Shown in pieces: positions 8,136-14,736 of a stretch of DNA of 25,985 bases. Below the pieces are notes generated by a model. The model was not told the DNA's origin and made no database searches. It saw only the letters and a list, made by a program, of their open reading frames with translations. Numbering within the stretch: the stretch's first letter is position 1; every line of letters begins with the position of its first letter. Made by a program: the position numbers and the translations under genes. The stretch is from the NCBI GenBank assembly GCA_021647145.1, contig JAKIVF010000042.1, positions 1 to 25,985 of the forward strand. The letters run 5' to 3'. Source of the stretch: Methylococcaceae bacterium (GTDB lineage: Bacteria; Pseudomonadota; Gammaproteobacteria; Methylococcales; Methylomonadaceae).

Positions 8136-9341
8136 TTAAGGCTTACCATGAATTTTGCAATATTCAAGCATTCCTCCTTCCATATTATAAATCTGTAAGA
8201 ATCCATGCCCTAGTGCGATTCTTGCAGCCCTGGCTGATCGACCACCACTCCGGCATACAAATAAATGAGGAGATTTTTTATCAAGTTTACTAATCTGTTG
8301 ATCAAAATTATCTTGTAAACACATAAGTTCAGCGTTTGGAATATGTCCTAGTTCACCAGTAAACTCATCTGGTCTCCGGACGTCAATTATTTTCATTCCA
8401 GTAAAATCACTTGAAACAGAAATATTTTCGATTTTACTTCCGGTAACTTCACCTAGTACATCGGCAAGCAATCGTGTGATGCTCTCTAGTTGGGTATTTA
8501 CTTCATTATTAATCAATTTGAATTTATCTTTAGATAACTCCGCTTCCGCTAAAGAAGATTGTGATATTTTATCAATGTTATCTACTTCAACTTCAATATC
8601 AGCAAAACTTTCACTAACATCAATTGATACTTTCGATAATAAAGATACGCTCTCGGAAATACCATTTACGATTTTTTCTACTTCAGAGCGAGTTCTTTCT
8701 ACCGCAGAATTTATCTCTACAGTAGCATCAGCACTTTTATTAGATAATTCACGCATACTGGTTGCAACCACTGCAAATCCTTTTCCATGTTTACCTGCTC
8801 TTGCTGCCTCTATAGAAGCATTAAGGGCTAATAAGTTTGCTTCTGAAGAAACATCCCGAATTTGAATAGCCTTTTGATGAATAGCTTCGATTAAACCTTG
8901 AATATTACCCAATGTATCCATTGAACTTCCCCAAGAATCAACAGATTGAGAGAGAGCATTAATTTTCTCTTTACTCTTTCTAGTTGCATCTTTGGTATTT
9001 TGACTGGAAGTATAGATATTGGGTAAAGAAGAGAATGCACTTTCAACTATAGTTTGAGCATTTTTTAGTTCAGAAGATATAAGTTCAAGGGTGCGTCCAT
9101 TTTCTAAAAAAGCATTATTTAGATTAAGTCCTTTTTGTTCTAAATCTAATTTGTTTGCTTTAAAAAAATTATCAGAAATTATTGATTGTTCAGATAAGAG
9201 TTGGTCTGATTTTTTTTTATGTTTTTTTTCCAGATCTTGAAATAAAACATGATTTTTTTTAAGTTGGTTTTTCTTACTTAAATGCCAGCCTAAAGTAAAG
9301 AAAAACAAGCTGCTTAAAATTGAAATAAGTAAAGTAAACAT
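8136..9341 (-). CDS. Membrane-anchored chemoreceptor-type domain fused to rhodanese
   Basis: The 401-residue protein starts with one membrane helix (about residues 2-18), then a Lys-rich coiled region. It then has a methyl-accepting-chemotaxis signalling domain whose hairpin tip is ANLLALNASIEAARAG (about 168-183) followed by GKGFAVVATSMRELS. Residues about 300-401 are a rhodanese domain with GMKIIDVRRPDEF and active-site Cys363 in VCRSGGRSARAA. There is no periplasmic sensing domain and no obvious HAMP domain, so the input probably comes from the cytoplasmic rhodanese. The active-site loop looks complete, so it could carry a persulfide. My inference is a sulfane-sulfur sensor feeding a chemotaxis-like kinase or another coiled-coil partner. 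No cheA/cheW lies in the window. The next gene, 44 bases downstream, is the persulfide dioxygenase-rhodanese, which supports a sulfur role. Confidence 0.85.
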   Translation of the reverse strand: MFTLLISILSSLFFFTLGWHLSKKNQLKKNHVLFQDLEKKHKKKSDQLLSEQSIISDNFFKANKLDLEQKGLNLNNAFLENGRTLELISSELKNAQTIVESAFSSLPNIYTSSQNTKDATRKSKEKINALSQSVDSWGSSMDTLGNIQGLIEAIHQKAIQIRDVSSEANLLALNASIEAARAGKHGKGFAVVATSMRELSNKSADATVEINSAVERTRSEVEKIVNGISESVSLLSKVSIDVSESFADIEVEVDNIDKISQSSLAEAELSKDKFKLINNEVNTQLESITRLLADVLGEVTGSKIENISVSSDFTGMKIIDVRRPDEFTGELGHIPNAELMCLQDNFDQQISKLDKKSPHLFVCRSGGRSARAARIALGHGFLQIYNMEGGMLEYCKIHGKP

Positions 9342-9498
9342 TTTATCTGTATAGATTCTATTAAAACAATAAGAATATTCTGGTAATAAGGATGTGAAGT
9401 CTTTGAAAATATAACCACTTGTTAAGTGTAGTCTATTCTCAAAAGTTTTTTAAGAAAACAAACCTACACAGACATTTAGTTTTTAATAGAACTTTTTA

Positions 9499-10179
9499 TT
9501 ACCTGTTTCTAAAGTAATTTAAAACTGATTTTATAGCTTCTTTATTTAGCTGAGATGTTCTGTTTTGTTGGTCACATAAAGCCCCTCTAAACCCAAGGTA
9601 GTTAGCTTTTAAATTGATAAGGTTAGAGATGTCCTTTTCTTTTAATGACCCTGCTAACCCACAAATTAGCTGATGTTTTTTAGTAGAATGTATAAAATTC
9701 ATAATTTCAGGTATGGACATTACTTGTGTTAAAGAACCTTTCGATTTGTCCATCGTATCTAACATAACACCATAAAAACCAGCATCAGAGATAGTTTTAA
9801 TTATTGTTATATCAGGTTGAGTATCAGCAAAAAGGACTGCTATTAATTGATGACCCTGCTGAGTTATTTGGGATAATTGAGTTAAGCACTCTTGCCAATC
9901 CCCATTAGGGAAAAAACCGATTTTAATATAATCAACATCAGTAGTAGTCATAGCGGAGACGGCATTAAAAATTAGCTCGGCCTGCATGGGCAAATCTCCT
10001 ACTGTCGCACTCACGAGTTTTTTTTGATTAATAGCCTTGACAATAGTAGAGACGACATTAAGTGGTAATGCACCTAAAGCACCTTGTTGAGGGTTTTTTA
10101 AATCAATAATATCAGCAGAGCTTTCTAAAATTAACAGTGCTTCATCTAGGTTGTTAACACTGGCGAGTATTCCTGTCAT
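9499..10179 (-). CDS. mfnB: MfnB-like (5-formylfuran-3-yl)methyl phosphate synthase
   Basis: At 226 residues this matches the usual length of the UPF0264/DUF556 family. Archaeal members (MfnB) condense two molecules of glyceraldehyde-3-phosphate into the furan precursor of methanofuran. It is a TIM-barrel. Lys28 in DIIDLKNPQQGALGA is at the expected Schiff-base position, and VMLDTMDKSKGSL supplies the second conserved Asp/Lys group. In methylotrophic bacteria this enzyme would serve the methylofuran cofactor of the formyltransferase/hydrolase complex. It is the last gene of a four-gene operon and overlaps the upstream gene by 4 bases (ATGA). I am confident of the family; the exact bacterial product is by analogy. 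Confidence 0.85.
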   Translation of the reverse strand: MTGILASVNNLDEALLILESSADIIDLKNPQQGALGALPLNVVSTIVKAINQKKLVSATVGDLPMQAELIFNAVSAMTTTDVDYIKIGFFPNGDWQECLTQLSQITQQGHQLIAVLFADTQPDITIIKTISDAGFYGVMLDTMDKSKGSLTQVMSIPEIMNFIHSTKKHQLICGLAGSLKEKDISNLINLKANYLGFRGALCDQQNRTSQLNKEAIKSVLNYFRNR

Positions 10180-10742
10180 TTTTGATTAAGCTCCCATTTG
10201 TGTTTCTCCACTAGCTGCATTAGCCATCCCCATGCTTCATATTCATTGTCTCCAGCGGTTTTATCTAGGCCAATTTTAAGATATTCAATCTCACTATTAA
10301 TTTTTTCGATGGGTAATATTTTTAAGCGACTGACTAATATTGCCGCTTCAAGCACAGCAAATTGAGCACGATTAAAGCCTTGAAAAGGAGCATGGTTAAT
10401 CATTTGAATAGTTTGGCAAAACAGTTTTGGTCTTGTATCGTCATCTTCAATCTCTATTAACTCAAGTTCCCTATGGGCTAATGCAGAAGATAAATAATGG
10501 CCATCAATTTTTTCTGTTTTAGATAAAGGCCAGTCTCGTCTGCCGGTTAAACAACCAGCAAAGATGCGAATATCATCAGTATAATTAAGTACGGCTGATT
10601 TTGATTCTAAAATATTACTCAGTGTAGTGGATGGGCGAAAAGGCAGGATAATAAATTTATCTTTTTGTAAATGGATTCCCATGGGAGCAATATGCGTTTC
10701 TCCTTTGGCATTTTGAGTGGTGACGATGACTTCTTGTATCAT
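10176..10742 (-). CDS. DUF447-family protein, H4MPT-linked
   Basis: This 188-residue protein fits the DUF447 family, which has a split-barrel fold resembling FMN-binding flavin reductases and is found in methanogens and in bacteria with tetrahydromethanopterin-linked C1 metabolism. The start IQEVIVTTQNAKGETHIAPMG is typical of the family: an initial beta strand, then the A-P-M-G turn. TGRRDWPLSK and HREL follow in the middle. No membrane segment is present. It overlaps both neighbours by 4 bases, so it is translationally coupled inside the cofactor operon. Its reaction is not known to me; a role in the biosynthesis of, or redox steps on, the pterin or furan cofactor is inferred from context. 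Confidence 0.8.
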   Translation of the reverse strand: MIQEVIVTTQNAKGETHIAPMGIHLQKDKFIILPFRPSTTLSNILESKSAVLNYTDDIRIFAGCLTGRRDWPLSKTEKIDGHYLSSALAHRELELIEIEDDDTRPKLFCQTIQMINHAPFQGFNRAQFAVLEAAILVSRLKILPIEKINSEIEYLKIGLDKTAGDNEYEAWGWLMQLVEKHKWELNQK

Positions 10743-12139
10743 TTTTTCTTTTCTAATGTTGTACCGGCTGGTTTAAAGCTGTGCATGTCTACGGTAAATT
10801 CAGAAAGCTCAGTAGCGCAACCCCATGTTAATGGCTGGTCTTGATTGAAGCGTTTACCTAATTGCCAGGCTATTTCTGCACGGGCTAGTTCTACGCCTAA
10901 ATAAAAAGCATGCCCCCCATCACTTTCAACTTGTAGTTTTGGGAATAGCTCAAAAGGGTCAGTTGCTGTATGTAAACCATCTCGATTATAAATATGTATT
11001 CCGTCCGGGCTAGATTGAATACGAAAACTAGGATCCTTTATTTCTGCTGCAAATTCTTTTATTTCATCTAATTGATAGGGAAAAGGGGAGGAGTCATGAA
11101 TGGTCATTAGACTTGAGTCTATATGTTTAGGTAAGGTATTATTTTGTGCAGCAGCAAACATAATACGCCTTGCATGATCAGCCTCACTAATGGCTCTTCT
11201 AGCATGTTGGCTAACTTCTGTGGCTAAAATATGATTGATGTTTAGCTCAGAGCACATACCTAACAATAAAGTATTCATCCCTGAGGTATCTGCATGCGTC
11301 AACTCGGTAATATTACCTACTCCCATCATCATTTCCACATCAGGGTATTGTTGCCTAAAATTATAGTTACGGACGATAGACTCTGTAAAACCAAAATGAA
11401 TAGGGTCTAAAATAGGGTCAACAATGAATGGTTTATTTTTAGTCTGCAAAACAAAAATTGCTTGTTCTAATGATGATAAATCACCATGTGTTTCGGGAAT
11501 TAGAATGGGTGTAGTATCTACTTCATCTGCAATCCAGATGCTTTTATTTGTCAGGCTAAGCATATAGTCTGCCCCGGCCTTACCTCCTCGCAGTAAATCA
11601 TCATCTTCCAATGAATCAATACTAACGCTAAAGCCTTCTAGTTTTAGTGTTTGAATGATTTCTTCTAAATGGGGGAAGGGTGTTTCTGGTAAACAACCAA
11701 TATCAATGACATTAGCGCCATTTTTTTTGTAATAAAAGGCACGTTTTACAACATCTTCTACAGAAATATTAGGCGCGTCTACTATTTCAGCAAAGATTTT
11801 AACTTTGTATTTAGATAAGTCATGATTTTGAGCTGCTTTACCAAAATACAGAGGCAAATCTTTTAACTCTTCAGGTCCTCGTTCTATGGGAATACCAAGT
11901 TCTGCTGATAAAGAAGCAATATCACCACGGCAACGTCCAGGGAGTATTATTTTATCGGCATTAAAGGTATCTTTTAAACGCCGGCTAATCATTTCTGTGG
12001 TCATTAAGGCAGCAACCTTCAGACCTAATTGATGAATGGTATAAGTAAACTCAGGCTGCATTTTTTCTAAAATGAGTGTGAGTTGTTTCTCAGCCAGTTT
12101 TCCAGTTAAAAATAGAAAATGTTCTGAAGCTTCGCTCAT
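10739..12139 (-). CDS. Dihydropteroate-synthase-like protein of the methanopterin pathway
   Basis: The 466-residue product has an N-terminal domain of about 140 residues (the DUF6513 region; motif LPGRCRGDI). A TIM-barrel related to dihydropteroate synthase follows: VKIFAEIVDAPNIS, NGANVIDIGCLPETP, FSVSIDSLEDDDLL and PFIVDPILDPIHFGF line up with the pterin-binding loops. Archaeal relatives make the dihydropterin-ribofuranosylaminobenzene intermediate of methanopterin. The family is also found in methylotrophic bacteria. It sits between the flavoprotein and the DUF447 gene with 4-base overlaps on both sides. A separate standard folP lies divergently at 12820, so the genome keeps distinct folate and methanopterin enzymes. 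The C-terminal part (about 370-466) is conserved in style but of unknown role. Confidence 0.85.
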   Translation of the reverse strand: MSEASEHFLFLTGKLAEKQLTLILEKMQPEFTYTIHQLGLKVAALMTTEMISRRLKDTFNADKIILPGRCRGDIASLSAELGIPIERGPEELKDLPLYFGKAAQNHDLSKYKVKIFAEIVDAPNISVEDVVKRAFYYKKNGANVIDIGCLPETPFPHLEEIIQTLKLEGFSVSIDSLEDDDLLRGGKAGADYMLSLTNKSIWIADEVDTTPILIPETHGDLSSLEQAIFVLQTKNKPFIVDPILDPIHFGFTESIVRNYNFRQQYPDVEMMMGVGNITELTHADTSGMNTLLLGMCSELNINHILATEVSQHARRAISEADHARRIMFAAAQNNTLPKHIDSSLMTIHDSSPFPYQLDEIKEFAAEIKDPSFRIQSSPDGIHIYNRDGLHTATDPFELFPKLQVESDGGHAFYLGVELARAEIAWQLGKRFNQDQPLTWGCATELSEFTVDMHSFKPAGTTLEKKK

Positions 12140-12684
12140 ACTAATGAATTAATCCGGTCTTTAATGGTAAAAATCAGTTCGTCCACACTTTCGACGACTT
12201 GGGTGTATTCAAAACTACGGATTTTGTCAGTTGCTTCAAGGTCAATTTTTCGTGGATAAACCATTACTTTTCCACCAGGCGCGGTTGTTTCCATTTCTGC
12301 TGCAATATCGCAAGGGTAAACAATACTGGGAATACGACATTTACCAGCCTGAGAATATAAATTAGTGACGAGTGAATCGGCTATGCCTAATACACATTTA
12401 GCAATTGTGTTAGATGTAGTCGGAGCCATAATAAATGTATGATAATAGCCTTTATAAAAGTGACCAACAGGGGGAGATGAAGCGGCTTTGTCACGATAAA
12501 CAGGATGTTTTTCTCTTACATCTTTTAAATCGACACCATACATTTTTAATACTTCTTCACCTGCCTGACTTAAATATATATCAACATTATTCAGCGTTAG
12601 CAGAAATTCAAGACATTCCTCTATATAATGACCTGAACCGGTAATGGCCCAGGCGATTTTTGGTTGATTTTTATTGTTAGCCAT
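12136..12684 (-). CDS. Flavoprotein, DmrB/AfpA-like (dihydromethanopterin reductase type)
   Basis: This 182-residue protein belongs to the flavoprotein superfamily of UbiX/DmrB/AfpA. AWAITGSGHYIEECLEFL gives the first strand and the phosphate-binding loop for FMN. FIMAPTTSNTIAKCVLGIAD is the family's second flavin-contact motif. Archaeal relatives and the DmrB group are linked to reduction of dihydromethanopterin to the tetrahydro form. It is the first gene of the operon and overlaps the next by 4 bases (ATGA). No strong ribosome-binding site precedes ATG 12684. Its promoter must lie in the 135-base divergent gap shared with folP. The family is secure; the choice between DmrB-like and AfpA-like function is not. 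Confidence 0.8.
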   Translation of the reverse strand: MANNKNQPKIAWAITGSGHYIEECLEFLLTLNNVDIYLSQAGEEVLKMYGVDLKDVREKHPVYRDKAASSPPVGHFYKGYYHTFIMAPTTSNTIAKCVLGIADSLVTNLYSQAGKCRIPSIVYPCDIAAEMETTAPGGKVMVYPRKIDLEATDKIRSFEYTQVVESVDELIFTIKDRINSLV

Positions 12685-12731
12685 ATTGAATGTATTATAC
12701 CTGATTATATTCAGTAGACATGAGAGTTAAC

Positions 12732-12782
12732 GATGAGGCTGTCAGCTTAACCTGATTTTGTAGATTAAGCTGTCGTCTTTTT
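12732..12782 (+). terminator. Terminator-like hairpin in the folP leader
   Basis: CAGCTTAA (12743-12750) pairs with TTAAGCTG (12765-12772) across a 14-base loop. An outer stem pairs GATGA (12732-12736) with TCGTC (12773-12777), leaving a 6-base bulge on the left. A T-run follows at 12778-12782. It lies 38 bases before the folP start, with no plus-strand gene upstream to terminate, so it may be an attenuator in the folP leader or the end of a small transcript. It matches no riboswitch class I recognise. Confidence 0.45.
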
Positions 12783-12819
12783 GGCACCCCAACATTAGGT
12801 CTGGAACGAAGGATAATTA

Positions 12820-13665
12820 ATGCTTAAAAAAATAACGAAACCGCTCATTATGGGGATTTTAAATGTCACCCCAGATAGCTTTTCCGACGGAGGAAAATAT
12901 ACAAAAATAGAGGCGGCTCTTGTGCAAGCAAAAAAAATGCTAGAAGATGGTGCAGATATTATAGATATAGGCGGAGAATCAACACGCCCAGGTGCTGAAT
13001 CTGTTAATGCAGAGGAACAAATCGCAAGAGTTGTTCCTGTCATTAAGATAATAAGAGAGAAAGTATCAACTTCCGTTTGGATAAGTATTGATACCACCTT
13101 AAGCCAAGTTGCCACAGCAGCCTTAGATGCTGGAGCTAATATCATCAATGATATTTCTGCTGGACAAGGGGATAAAAATATTTTGACAGTAGCGAGCCAA
13201 AGAAACGTGCCGATCATCTTAATGCATATGCAAGGAACACCACAGACTATGCAAGATAACCCCAATTACGCGGATGTAGTTTCAGAGGTTATTGAATCAC
13301 TAAAGTTCAGAGTTAATGATGCATTAAAGGCAGGTATAAAAAAAGAAAATATTGTATTAGACCCTGGTATTGGTTTTGGTAAAAGAAAAATTGATAATAT
13401 TAATTTATTAGCCCATCTTTCAGAATTGGTTGATGTTGGTTATTCTGTTCTATTAGGTACAAGTCGTAAGCGTTTTATGGGAAGTATTTGTGCTGTATCA
13501 GAACCATCTCAATTAGTGACGGCTACTGCTGTTACAACAGCACTTGGCGTAATGGATGGGGTGATGTTATTTAGAGTGCATGATGTTAAAGAAAATAGAC
13601 AGGCCGCGGACGTGGCTTGGGCGTTAAAAAAAGAAAAAGATTACAGTGCACCCAAAACTAATTGA
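12820..13665 (+). CDS. folP: Dihydropteroate synthase (folate pathway)
   Basis: The 281-residue protein matches the normal length for FolP, which condenses 6-hydroxymethyl-dihydropterin pyrophosphate with p-aminobenzoate to form dihydropteroate. Signature motifs are all present: MGILNVTPDSFSDGG near the N-terminus, DIIDIGGESTRPGAE, WISIDTT, IINDISAGQGD, ILMHMQGTP, IVLDPGIGFGK and LLGTSRKRFMG. ATG 12820 follows AAGGA at a good distance. It is the standard folate enzyme, distinct from the archaeal-type relative in the divergent operon. The usual gammaproteobacterial neighbours ftsH and glmM are absent. Its 3' end overlaps the next gene by 20 bases. Confidence 0.95.
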   Translation: MLKKITKPLIMGILNVTPDSFSDGGKYTKIEAALVQAKKMLEDGADIIDIGGESTRPGAESVNAEEQIARVVPVIKIIREKVSTSVWISIDTTLSQVATAALDAGANIINDISAGQGDKNILTVASQRNVPIILMHMQGTPQTMQDNPNYADVVSEVIESLKFRVNDALKAGIKKENIVLDPGIGFGKRKIDNINLLAHLSELVDVGYSVLLGTSRKRFMGSICAVSEPSQLVTATAVTTALGVMDGVMLFRVHDVKENRQAADVAWALKKEKDYSAPKTN

Positions 13666-14548
13666 GTTAGAGAAACAATTTAACCCATCAATATTAACAC
13701 AAGTTTTTACGCCACTATTAGCACGAAAAAAAATCGAGTTGTGGGTTAAACGGGATGATTTGATTCACCCTATTATTTCTGGTAATAAATGGCGAAAACT
13801 TAAATATATACTCAACCATGCGTTAATACTCAATGCCCATACTCTAGTTAGTATGGGAGGGGCTTATTCTAATCACTGCCATGCCTTAGCTTTTGCTGGA
13901 AAACAATTAAACTTAACAACTAAGGTTTTTATACGAGGTGAGAAACCTAAAGACTTAAACCCTACCTTGAAAGATATTCTCGATTGGGGAATGAAGTTAA
14001 CTTTTATTTCTCGATCTGAATATAAAGGCTTAAGGTATTATAAGAAACATAATGAATTACCCTGTTTAAAAAAAGGCGAGTATTGGCTACCAGAAGGTGG
14101 ATCTACAAAACTTGCTTTACATGGGGTAGGGGAGATAATCCATGAAATTGGAGTGGAATATGATTTTCTGTGTGTACCTTGTGGAACGGGTACAACACTT
14201 GCAGGTTTGGTTAATTCAATATCAGGCCATTCTCAGGTGATTGGGTTTTCTGCATTAAAAGGTGCGAATTTTCTAGTTGATGATGTTGGAATAATGATTG
14301 GAAAAGATAAATCTAAGAGGGTAAATTGGTCTATCGAATTAGATTATCATTTTGGCGGTTTTGCAAAGTATAATAATGATCTATTATTATTTATAGAAGA
14401 CTTTAATAAGCGACACAATATTGAAATTGAACCAGTTTATACGGGGAAAATGTTCTATGGTCTGTTTGACTTGATTCAACAGGATTATTTTAAACCAAGG
14501 CAGAAAATAGTTGCTATTCATACTGGTGGGTTGCAGGGAAATAGATAG
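13646..14548 (+). CDS. PLP-dependent ACC deaminase/D-cysteine desulfhydrase-like enzyme
   Basis: This 300-residue protein is a fold-type II pyridoxal-phosphate enzyme of the ACC deaminase/D-cysteine desulfhydrase family. The PLP lysine is probably Lys51 in SGNKWRKLKY, the same number as in characterised ACC deaminase. GGAYSNHCHALAFAGK is the substrate/cofactor loop, and PCGTGTTLAGL is the phosphate-binding Gly-rich loop. The best start is GTG 13646, inside the last 20 bases of folP, suggesting translational coupling. Substrate cannot be fixed from sequence. D-cysteine desulfhydrase activity would release pyruvate, ammonia and H2S; ACC deaminase releases 2-oxobutyrate and ammonia. In most bacteria without plant hosts the former or an unknown activity is likelier. 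Confidence 0.8.
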   Translation: MHPKLIELEKQFNPSILTQVFTPLLARKKIELWVKRDDLIHPIISGNKWRKLKYILNHALILNAHTLVSMGGAYSNHCHALAFAGKQLNLTTKVFIRGEKPKDLNPTLKDILDWGMKLTFISRSEYKGLRYYKKHNELPCLKKGEYWLPEGGSTKLALHGVGEIIHEIGVEYDFLCVPCGTGTTLAGLVNSISGHSQVIGFSALKGANFLVDDVGIMIGKDKSKRVNWSIELDYHFGGFAKYNNDLLLFIEDFNKRHNIEIEPVYTGKMFYGLFDLIQQDYFKPRQKIVAIHTGGLQGNR

Positions 14549-14560
14549 TGCTGAGGCAAA

Positions 14561-14644
14561 GGAACGCGAATGGAATAACTTGAATATTCTGACTTGTCTT
14601 TTTGTTTCTACGTCGTGATTTTCAAGTTATTTCATGTGTGTTCC
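14561..14644. repeat. Imperfect 22-bp inverted repeat (long hairpin)
   Basis: The arms at 14561-14582 (begins GGAACGCGAATGG) and 14623-14644 (ends GTGTTCC) match at 18 of 22 positions when one is reversed and complemented. In RNA, three of the four differences become G-U pairs, leaving one mismatch, around a 40-base loop. No T-run follows. It may be a palindromic intergenic repeat or a very small MITE. I see no clear target duplication. Confidence 0.6.
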
Positions 14645-14736
14645 TAAGCGAATAGCTACACTTTTATTACTTCATTTCTAGCCGCTCTAGCCGCACCCGT
14701 ATTCAAAAAACTTAATAATTAACCCATAATAAAACG

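Noticed and set aside
12795..13265. 156-codon minus-strand ORF over folP
   Set aside because: It lies wholly opposite the conserved folP motifs and has no recognisable domain or RBS; it is a shadow frame.
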